44,614 nucleotides of DNA from Anaerolineaceae bacterium (lineage in GTDB: Bacteria > Chloroflexota > Anaerolineae > Promineifilales > Promineifilaceae): the NCBI GenBank assembly GCA_002699125.1, contig PABI01000034.1:1-44614 (forward strand), in the 5' to 3' direction. Made by a program: the position numbers and the translations under genes. Position 1 is the stretch's first letter. Every line of letters starts with the position of its first letter. This document shows, piece by piece, positions 34,893 to 41,545 of the stretch. The notes beneath the pieces were generated by a model. The model was given only the letters and a program-made list of their open reading frames with translations, had not been told where the DNA came from and ran no database searches.

Positions 34893-35243
34893 ATGGTACC
34901 AATTTATCGTACAGATGGTGAATGGGTAGCAGTTTACACCAATGGGCACGTTTTTAACGTGGATGGTGAGTGGATTGGTTTTACCGTGGGGCGAGACGTG
35001 TACGATACAGGTGGCCTTTACCTAGGCTTTTTGAGCGATGATAAACGGCTGCTGCGCAAGCGTACCCGCCCGGTAGATAAGCTGCGCCTGGAGCCGCCGC
35101 CGCGCCCGGAACGGCCGAGACTGCCCGCCAACATGCCTCTGGCCCCGCTGCTGCCCTCACTGCCACACCAGATTATTGATATGTTTGAAGAATACCCCGA
35201 ACGGCTCATTTACGTTTCTGAGACCCGTCCCGACATGGAATAG
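34893..35243 (+). CDS. Small protein with WIGF/YLGF beta repeats
   Basis: This 116-residue protein starts at ATG 34893 with AAGGATG upstream. The first 55 residues contain four short repeats of the type DGEWVAVYTNGHVFN, DGEWIGFTVGRDVYD and GGLYLGFLSDDKRLL, each a strand pair with an aromatic residue; this resembles the 4-fold beta-flower fold. A Pro/Arg-rich linker (RLEPPPRPERPR) and a short tail follow. Function is unknown. It has its own promoter and probably stands alone. It is next to the STAND pair, but the terminator between them argues against one transcript. Confidence 0.75.
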   Translation: MVPIYRTDGEWVAVYTNGHVFNVDGEWIGFTVGRDVYDTGGLYLGFLSDDKRLLRKRTRPVDKLRLEPPPRPERPRLPANMPLAPLLPSLPHQIIDMFEEYPERLIYVSETRPDME

Positions 35244-35251
35244 AAATTAAT

Positions 35252-35316
35252 GCCACAGAGGAAAGAGAGAAATTAGAGGAAGAATCCGTTCTCAAACTCT
35301 CTGTGAACTCTGTGGC
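35252..35316. repeat. Dispersed element bounded by a 9-bp inverted repeat
   Basis: GCCACAGAG (35252-35260) and CTCTGTGGC (35308-35316) bound 47 bases. The inner TCTCAAACTCTCTG part resembles the element at 15891-15941. It lies directly before the thioesterase and artificially extends that gene's open frame upstream. Confidence 0.85.
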
Positions 35317-35326
35317 CAATCACATA

Positions 35327-35812
35327 ATGAGCAGTATGGAAGGAAAACGGCCGTCTGAATCCCAAATTACCCTAACCCAACTGATGGGACCCACCGATGC
35401 CAACACCTTGGGCAATGTCCATGGCGGCTTTATCATGAAGCTGTGTGATGAGGCGGGGGGGATGGCGGCGACCAAACACGCGCGCCGTCCCGCCGTTACC
35501 GTGGCCGTCGATTCAATGGCCTTCCATTCTCCGGTGAGTATCGGCAATCTCATGACGGTGCGCGCTGATGTCACCTGGGTAGGGCGCACGTCGATGGAGA
35601 CGCGGGTAGTGGTAACGGCCGAAAACGTCATCACCGGCGATGTGACCCACACCAACACCGCTTATTTTGTTTACGTGGCGCTGGATGCAGACGGCCGTCC
35701 CGTTTCTGTCCCTCCCTTGATTTTAGAAAGTGAAGAAGAAAAGGCACGCTTTGAGCGGGCGGCCAATCGGCAGGCAGTTCGCTTGCAGCGTCGGCATCAG
35801 GAAGAATTATGA
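35327..35812 (+). CDS. Hotdog-fold acyl-CoA thioesterase
   Basis: This 161-residue protein is a single hotdog domain of the YciA/BACH type, which hydrolyses acyl-CoA to free acid and CoA. The signature GNVHGGFIMKLCDEAGGMAA holds the catalytic Asp/Asn region, and DSMAFHSPVSIGNLMTVRA and HTNTAYFVYVALD complete the sheet. The start is uncertain: ATG 35327 is used here, ATG 35336 is possible, and GTG 35303 lies in the dispersed repeat. No clear ribosome site is seen. Its stop overlaps the next start by 4 bases (ATGA), so the two genes are translationally coupled. Confidence 0.9.
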   Translation: MSSMEGKRPSESQITLTQLMGPTDANTLGNVHGGFIMKLCDEAGGMAATKHARRPAVTVAVDSMAFHSPVSIGNLMTVRADVTWVGRTSMETRVVVTAENVITGDVTHTNTAYFVYVALDADGRPVSVPPLILESEEEKARFERAANRQAVRLQRRHQEEL

Positions 35813-36942
35813 CCGAGCGCCAATCCAAGCTGCTAGACATTTTGCGGCACGCTTCTGCCGCCAAAATCACCGCGCTCCCCGATGCCGATTTGGGCCGGGC
35901 GGAAATTGAGCCATTTCCCTTTTTGGCCATCGTGGGCCAGGTAGAAATGAAGCTGGCCCTGACCCTATCGCTGATTAATCCGGAGGTGGGTGGGGTGCTG
36001 CTCATTGGTCCGCGCGGTACGGCCAAGACAACGGCCGTTCGCTCCCTTACCGATTTGCTGCCCACCGTCAAACACAGCTTGTGCGTCCACGGCTGCACCG
36101 AAGAAATGATTGAGCAGTTTGGCATGGATGGCGTATGTCAGGATTGTGCCACGAAGTTTGGACACGGGGAGCCGTTAACGGTTGTTGACAAAGTGCGCAT
36201 CTTTGAGCTGCCCCTTAACGCCCGGCTGGACGATGTGGTTGGCGGTATCAATGAGCGCGTGGCGTTGGAACAAAACCGGGTGCGGCTGGAGCGCGGCATT
36301 TTGGGCCATGCCGACCGGCACATTTTATATATCGATGAGGTAAATTTGCTCGATGACGTTATCACCGATGCTATTTTAGACGCGGCGGCGCAGGGACATT
36401 ACACCGTGCGCCGCGGCCCGCTGAAGATGACTTACAATGCCCGCCTCATGCTCATCGGCTCCATGAATCCGGAGGAGGGGCGGCTGCGGCCGCAGTTGAT
36501 GGATCGCTTTGGCCTGCGCGCCGTGGTGCGCGGCCTGGATGAGCCAGAGATGCGTTACCAGGCATATGAGCGGTCGATGGCTTACAAAAACCGTCCGGAG
36601 CTGTTTGCTGCCAGCTACGCTGAAGGTACGCTGGCCCTGGCCGAAGAAATCCAGCAGGCGCGGGACCGTTTGCCAACCGTGACCGTGAGCGATGCGGCCC
36701 GAGAGTTAGGTTTGGCGTTGGTTAAAAAGTTAACGATTGATTCCAATCGGGCGGAAATTACGCTGTTTGAAGCCGCCCGGGCCCACGCTGCTGCCGACGA
36801 ACGCGACGAAGTGCTGCCAGAGGATGTGGAAGCCGTAGCCCTACTGGCCCTGCGCCAGCGCCAAAGCCCGGAACTGGCCAAATTCTTTGCCGACCAGGCA
36901 GAAGAGGATAAGGTGTTGACGGCCGTTTTCAACCACAAATAA
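35809..36942 (+). CDS. ChlI/BchI-type AAA+ ATPase (magnesium chelatase subunit I family)
   Basis: This 377-residue AAA+ protein has Walker A GPRGTAKTT (67-75), Walker B HILYIDEVNLLDD (from 171), the sensor region LIGSMNPEEGRLRPQLMDRFGL with its Arg finger, and the C-terminal lid helices. A Cys4 group typical of many ChlI proteins (Cys92, 96, 110, 113) sits between Walker A and B. ChlI drives metal insertion into porphyrins together with ChlD and ChlH, but neither is in the window, and many non-phototrophs use relatives in cobalt insertion or MoxR-like protein activation. The role is therefore left open. It overlaps the thioesterase stop by 4 bases. Confidence 0.9.
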   Translation: MTERQSKLLDILRHASAAKITALPDADLGRAEIEPFPFLAIVGQVEMKLALTLSLINPEVGGVLLIGPRGTAKTTAVRSLTDLLPTVKHSLCVHGCTEEMIEQFGMDGVCQDCATKFGHGEPLTVVDKVRIFELPLNARLDDVVGGINERVALEQNRVRLERGILGHADRHILYIDEVNLLDDVITDAILDAAAQGHYTVRRGPLKMTYNARLMLIGSMNPEEGRLRPQLMDRFGLRAVVRGLDEPEMRYQAYERSMAYKNRPELFAASYAEGTLALAEEIQQARDRLPTVTVSDAARELGLALVKKLTIDSNRAEITLFEAARAHAAADERDEVLPEDVEAVALLALRQRQSPELAKFFADQAEEDKVLTAVFNHK

Positions 36943-36958
36943 ACATGGCACGTAAAAT

Positions 36959-37087
36959 TGTCATGCTGAACGCAGTGAAGCATCCCTATCGCGTAACGAT
37001 GCCCAAGTGCTATGTTCGCGAGCAGGGGTTTCATAAAGAAAAGTTTAGAGGGATTCTTCATTGCGCTGCGCTTCATTCAGAATGACA
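36959..37087. repeat. MITE-like dispersed repeat with imperfect terminal inverted repeats
   Basis: The left end TGTCATGCTGAACG...AAGCATCCC (36959-36986) mirrors the right end GGGATTCTTCA...TTCAGAATGACA (37050-37087) with gaps and mismatches. Stretches reading GTCATTCTGA...AGAATCCC are widespread intergenic repeats in bacterial genomes. There is no open frame inside; it falsely extends the next gene's frame upstream. Confidence 0.8.
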
Positions 37088-37150
37088 GGGGGAGCGGCTT
37101 CGTTTGCCGAAGAATTTAAACTTCCCAAAAATCTACCGAAACATGCTCAC

Positions 37151-37762
37151 ATGATTAAACAACATAGACAAACCTTCTTCCTGCTCAGCTTTACGATGAT
37201 TTTTATTGGATACTTGATGGTGTGGCTGCCGGGACCATCGGCGGGGCTGCAATTTTTGGGCATCGAAATGGGGGAATGGACCAAGTTTTTTGGCCTGGGC
37301 GTGAAGCGAAACTGGTTCTATTTGCCGCCGCTGACCCTCGCTTTCATGATGCTCTTTTTTACGGCGGGGTGGGAGAACGGCCGTTTCAAAACATGGCTTT
37401 TTCGTGGGGTGGCGGTGGCCATCAGCCTGCTGGCCTTCCCGGCACTGGAAGATTTAACTGGTCCCAGCCAGAGCGAATATTTGTCTAGGGTAGTGGGGAT
37501 TGGTCTGGTGGTTGTGGTCGCTGGCTTGCTGCTGTTGTTCGGTGGACAAAAACGGCCGTGGCTGCCAACAGTAGGTTGGGGCTTGATGGCCGCTGCCGGG
37601 TTGGTCGGGCTGATTCTGCCGACATTGATTTATGGGGAAGTACGGCCGTATGCCAGCGAACTGATAGGTGTTACCCTGGGGTATGGTCCCGGTTTCTGGC
37701 TGAACTTGTTGGGACACGCGGCTGTGGTTGGGTTGGCAGGCACCCAATTGGCAAAAAAATAG
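37151..37762 (+). CDS. Unknown multi-pass membrane protein
   Basis: I do not recognise this 203-residue protein. It has about six hydrophobic segments starting with TFFLLSFTMIFIGYLMVWLP and including PPLTLAFMMLFFTAGW, VVGIGLVVVVAGLLLLFG, GWGLMAAAGLVGLILPTLI and a C-terminal AAVVGLAGTQLA. No catalytic or transport motif stands out. The frame opens at 37061 inside a dispersed repeat, so ATG 37151 is the more likely start, although no ribosome site precedes it. An inverted repeat CAGGCACCC/GGGTGCCTG (37737-37745, 37789-37797) overlaps its 3' end. Confidence 0.75.
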   Translation: MIKQHRQTFFLLSFTMIFIGYLMVWLPGPSAGLQFLGIEMGEWTKFFGLGVKRNWFYLPPLTLAFMMLFFTAGWENGRFKTWLFRGVAVAISLLAFPALEDLTGPSQSEYLSRVVGIGLVVVVAGLLLLFGGQKRPWLPTVGWGLMAAAGLVGLILPTLIYGEVRPYASELIGVTLGYGPGFWLNLLGHAAVVGLAGTQLAKK

Positions 37763-37806
37763 CACCCACCGTAGAAAACTCGCGGTTCGGGTGCCTGGTT
37801 TTCAGT

Positions 37807-37863
37807 AATTGGGGACTTGAGTAATTGAACAAATAAATTGCCAAATTACTCAAGTCCCCAATT
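37807..37863. repeat. Perfect 20-bp inverted repeat with 17-base loop
   Basis: AATTGGGGACTTGAGTAATT (37807-37826) and its exact reverse complement (37844-37863) lie between converging genes. No T run follows, but the stem is strong enough to stop or process transcripts from both sides. The exactness suggests a recent or conserved repeat unit. Confidence 0.9.
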
Positions 37864-37871
37864 GCACGTTT

Positions 37872-38111
37872 CTAAGCGCGCATATGCGTGTCGATGTAAG
37901 AGACAGCTTCACCTACAGTGGTAATTTTCTGCGCTTCTTCATCAGAAATCTCGCCGTCGAATTTTTCTTCAAAGGCCATGATCAGTTCAACCAGGTCCAA
38001 TGAATCCGCTTCCAGGTCCTCCCGGAAACGCGCGTCGGACACAATTTGGTCTTCGTCAACGCCCAACAATTCAACAATAATTTCTTTTACCTGCGCTTCA
38101 GTATCGCTCAT
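37872..38111 (-). CDS. acpP: Acyl carrier protein
   Basis: This 79-residue acidic protein carries acyl chains in fatty acid synthesis on a phosphopantetheine arm attached to Ser37 in [10 protein letters not shown]. The remaining helices ([26 protein letters not shown]) are typical. The start ATG 38111 has AAGGAG upstream on the minus strand; the frame extends five codons further through the ribosome site. No other fab genes are nearby, and a consensus promoter lies directly upstream, so it is a single-gene unit here. Confidence 0.97.
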   Translation of the reverse strand: MSDTEAQVKEIIVELLGVDEDQIVSDARFREDLEADSLDLVELIMAFEEKFDGEISDEEAQKITTVGEAVSYIDTHMRA

Positions 38112-38164
38112 CCTACTCTCCTTCAAGGGTATCGTTAATTATATTTTTTAGCGTATGGCGGGCA

Positions 38165-38192
38165 ATTTTAGAAATAACCCACAGATTGTCAA
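38165..38192 (-). promoter_or_regulatory. Predicted acpP promoter
   Basis: On the minus strand, consensus TTGACA (38192-38187) and TAAAAT (38170-38165) are separated by 16 bases. The leader to ATG 38111 is about 48 bases and AT-rich. Confidence 0.75.
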
Positions 38193-38252
38193 GCAATCCT
38201 ACGGCCGCAGCTTACCCGCACCACAGAGGAAAACACTGTAAAAATGGGTTAG

Positions 38253-41200
38253 TTACGCCGAACCATCCCTGATTTTACCTGACTCCTGATTTTGTAGCCA
38301 AACGGCCGTTCCCAGCAGCAAATAAAAGGCAAACGCTAGATCTACCAGGAAAAAGCTGTGATCTACCAATCCGTGAAAAACCATGTCGGCCAGTGCCGCG
38401 CCAAGGCCAACCACCACCGGCAGCCATTCCGGCGAAATCTGTGGCCGCAGCCGCCACAGCGTGCGTGCCAGCGTAACGATGAGCGATAGGCCCACCAGCA
38501 GACCGGGTAGACCTATGCGTGTGGCAAAGTCCAGAAAAATGTTGTGGGGATGGCTCAAATTGGGATCGCGCCAGGCGCCTTCCAAAATATAGCGTCCGCG
38601 ATATTCGTAGAGGAAATTGTCCAGCCCCACGCCAAACCAGGGATGGTCGCGCACCATGTTGAGGCTGGCCTGCCACAAACTGAGCCGGAAAACGCCCGTT
38701 TCCCCGGTGAGGCTGAGCCGCCCGGCCAGCGCCGGGATTTGTTCAATGGCAAACAGCCCGACCACCCCCATCGCCCCAAACGCCAGCAGCCAGGGCCAGG
38801 CTTTACGGCCGTTCACCCGCTGCCACTGCCAAAAAATCACCACAAACGCGGCCGGCAGCCCTAAAAACAGACCGCCCTTGCTGAAGGTGAGCAAAAAGGC
38901 CAGGAGGGTGGGGATGAGAACGGCCGTATAAATCCACCATCTTTTGCCGTGAAACTGCCTGCTGCCCAGCACCGCCATTGCCCCCAGCAACGGCACGATG
39001 CGTCCCAGGTAAAGCGCTACGTTGTTGGGCGAGCCGTAAATCGAGCGCAGGCGCAGTAGGCCGCCCTCGGCGGTGATCAGTTCGTCGCGGGCAAACCCCA
39101 TCTGCCACAGGCCGTATAGGGCCACGACCAGTCCACCCAAGATGAACCCATCGAGGATGCGCCACATTTCGCCGGCTGTTGGTTTGCTGCCGCGCAGCAC
39201 CCAGTAAAACAGGGCCGGTTCCAAAATGACCACGCGCCACTCGTTGCTGGCTACGTTCAGCCGGTTGGTGAAGAAAAGGGAGGCGGTGGCAATTGCGGTG
39301 AGAGCGATGACGCCGTAATCAATGTTCTGTAAGCGGAAATCAGTTTTCAGTGAGCGGTTTTTGAAGCGTTGCAGCCAGGCGGTGAGGCGATTTGCGGCGT
39401 AGGCGGCAAAGGTGACGAGGGTTAACACTTCGATGGGGGAGAAGCGGTAGTTGAGAATGGGTTTGGGCAGGGGGGGCACGTAGAAAGGAAAGCAGAAGGC
39501 GATGAGGACCAATCCCCAGACGGGTCGCCAGTAGAGCAGAACAAATAGGACGGCCAACGCGGCAGCGTAAATAAAAAAGGTGGGCGTGACGTAATAAATC
39601 GAGGCGACGGCAGCGGTGAGGGCCAATTGGCTGCCATCCCCCAGGCGGCGATAGAGGCCGCCCATTTGTTCCGCCCAGGTGAACCAGCCGGCCAGGAAGA
39701 CGAGCGCGGCGGTGACGGCCGTTACGCCCAACTGCCAGCTCGCGTTCAAAGCCGCAAACCGTTCCCGCTGGCGACGGAACCAATCAGGCCACGCTGCCCG
39801 CCGCCCAATTCGTATAGCCAATATGAGTGAGAAGACGGCCGTACCCGCCAAAAGCCACATTCCCCAGCGATGCCACGCATCCGAGGGCTGGTAGCCGACG
39901 CTGAAACCGTTCAGCGCCCACTGGTCCCAACCGCGCGAAGCGATGATTTGGGCGGTATGGACGCCGGGGGTCAGGTTGCGCGCCACTGGCTCGGTGGCGA
40001 TATAGTCGTCGCTTTTTACGGCCGAAGTGAGGATGAGCATGCTGCCGTTTTCGTCGCGGGGCAGGGCGTTGGCCGGTTGGCCGTCGATGGTGATGTAGAA
40101 GCGAGCGCGGAAGTTGGCCCGGCGCACCCGCAGCCCCAGGTCGGTGCCGTAAAAGGTGAAGGTCACTTTGTCGCCCAGCAGCACGTCGTCCGGCTGCTGG
40201 CCGATGTCGGCACCAAATTCGGGGGAGAATTCCCAATTGCCTTCATAAATTTGGTCCGGATTGTTGGGTTGGGCTAGATGGAAACCGGGTTGGGCCACTG
40301 CTGGATTTTGTTCGGCGAGATAGTTTTGCAGGGCCGCGGCCGTGGTTGTTGAGCTTGTCGCAACTCCAGCTATGCTAAATCCCCAATGGGGATTGTCTGG
40401 CGGCGCGTTTGGCTCCCAATTCTCCAAAAAGGCGACGCCGAGCCAAGGCCACTCCAGCCGGGCACGCTCCAGGGCAGCGATGGTGAATTCAGCCTGCTGT
40501 GCGGCGGTGACCTCGCCCCAGATGGAGGGATCGCCGGTCCAATCGGCGGGCAAGCTGTTCCAGCCCCAGTTGCCGGCCCAGATCGCTTTGTGGCCGTCGC
40601 CGTTGCGCCGCATTACCTCGCGCAGCAAAATGACACGGCTGAAGTTGAGCGTCTCGTTGGCCATGGTGCGGTCATCTGGCGGTAGATCGAAGCCGTATGG
40701 CTTGGCGGCGGCGATATCGAACGCCGTAGCGGCATCGGTTTCGTATAGCTGTTGGAGGAAGAGATGGTCGGCCAGATTGTCGGGGCCGGTTTCTACAGTG
40801 GGGGCCAGCGGCGCGGCCACAATCACGGCGTCGCCATCGGTGCTGCGGATGGCGCTGGCGGCGGCGCTTAAAAGCGCGCCGTAGTCGTCGGGATTGACGG
40901 GCTGGTTGCCCCAATGGCTGGCCAGGTTGGGCTCGTCCCAGATGATGTAGAATTGGACAGCGTCGCCGTATCGTTGGGCAAATTCGGCGGTCCATCGGGC
41001 GAAGACGGCCGTATCCACCGGCGCAAAATTATTTTCAGGATTGCCATCCAGCAGGGGGACAAGGGTGAGGTTGTGTTGGGAAACGGCCGTCACCAACCGG
41101 TCCGCCTCTACCCAATTAAAATCCTCACTAAAATAAAACGGCTGCTTCACAAACTGCACGCCCAAATCAGCAATCTGCTGCAGATTGTCGGCCAAAGCCG

Positions 41201-41408
41201 CATCGTCGTACTGGTTGAGGTAAACATTGAGGCCAGGCTGCACCCCGCCAAAGTTAACCTGTTCCGGCAGGCCGTCGGGGAGGCCGCGCGTGAGGAAATT
41301 GTGCCTGAACTGGAGCGCACCAATGGCCAGCAAGTCCACCAGCGCCAAAAATAGCCAAAACAGGGTAAACCAACGGGCACGTTTTGCAGGATTCTGTGCA
41401 GCATTCAT
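38253..41408 (-). CDS. Glycoside-hydrolase-like domain fused to O-antigen ligase
   Basis: This protein of about 1051 residues combines an extracytoplasmic sugar domain with a membrane glycan ligase. A first membrane segment (FTLFWLFLALVDLLAIGALQ) precedes a TIM-barrel-type hydrolase region of about 300 residues, with YIIWDEPNLASHWG (Glu159, acid/base candidate) and VAFLENWEPN (nucleophile candidate). A beta-sandwich of about 170 residues, possibly carbohydrate-binding (VTFTFYGTDLGLRVRR, VHTAQIIASRGW), follows. The last 500 residues are multi-pass, with the ligase signature DHPWFGVGLDNFLYEY and SHPHNIFLDFATRIGLPG. ATG 41408 is chosen; a TTG at 41432 opens the frame. It may trim and attach surface glycan; this is inference. 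Confidence 0.85.
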   Translation of the reverse strand: MNAAQNPAKRARWFTLFWLFLALVDLLAIGALQFRHNFLTRGLPDGLPEQVNFGGVQPGLNVYLNQYDDAALADNLQQIADLGVQFVKQPFYFSEDFNWVEADRLVTAVSQHNLTLVPLLDGNPENNFAPVDTAVFARWTAEFAQRYGDAVQFYIIWDEPNLASHWGNQPVNPDDYGALLSAAASAIRSTDGDAVIVAAPLAPTVETGPDNLADHLFLQQLYETDAATAFDIAAAKPYGFDLPPDDRTMANETLNFSRVILLREVMRRNGDGHKAIWAGNWGWNSLPADWTGDPSIWGEVTAAQQAEFTIAALERARLEWPWLGVAFLENWEPNAPPDNPHWGFSIAGVATSSTTTAAALQNYLAEQNPAVAQPGFHLAQPNNPDQIYEGNWEFSPEFGADIGQQPDDVLLGDKVTFTFYGTDLGLRVRRANFRARFYITIDGQPANALPRDENGSMLILTSAVKSDDYIATEPVARNLTPGVHTAQIIASRGWDQWALNGFSVGYQPSDAWHRWGMWLLAGTAVFSLILAIRIGRRAAWPDWFRRQRERFAALNASWQLGVTAVTAALVFLAGWFTWAEQMGGLYRRLGDGSQLALTAAVASIYYVTPTFFIYAAALAVLFVLLYWRPVWGLVLIAFCFPFYVPPLPKPILNYRFSPIEVLTLVTFAAYAANRLTAWLQRFKNRSLKTDFRLQNIDYGVIALTAIATASLFFTNRLNVASNEWRVVILEPALFYWVLRGSKPTAGEMWRILDGFILGGLVVALYGLWQMGFARDELITAEGGLLRLRSIYGSPNNVALYLGRIVPLLGAMAVLGSRQFHGKRWWIYTAVLIPTLLAFLLTFSKGGLFLGLPAAFVVIFWQWQRVNGRKAWPWLLAFGAMGVVGLFAIEQIPALAGRLSLTGETGVFRLSLWQASLNMVRDHPWFGVGLDNFLYEYRGRYILEGAWRDPNLSHPHNIFLDFATRIGLPGLLVGLSLIVTLARTLWRLRPQISPEWLPVVVGLGAALADMVFHGLVDHSFFLVDLAFAFYLLLGTAVWLQNQESGKIRDGSA

Positions 41409-41507
41409 GCGCCTGATTTTGCCACGCTCCAAATTTGGTGCAACTATACTTTACAAACGGTTTGACTACGTGCCGATGTCTTGATATAGAAGCAAGCGTT
41501 ATCCTGC

Positions 41508-41538
41508 TTGGTGAAGATTAACAAAAATGTGTTACTAT
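41508..41538 (+). promoter_or_regulatory. Possible promoter giving a leaderless RM transcript
   Basis: TTGGTG (41508-41513) and TACTAT (41533-41538) are 19 bases apart. The ATG at 41546 begins only 8 bases after the -10 box, and no ribosome site is present, so the message may be leaderless. The -35 match is weak. Confidence 0.35.
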
Positions 41539-41545
41539 TTTATCT

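Noticed and set aside
35809..36942. Magnesium chelatase as evidence for phototrophy
   Set aside because: Only the ATPase subunit is present, with no ChlD, ChlH or other bacteriochlorophyll genes in the window.
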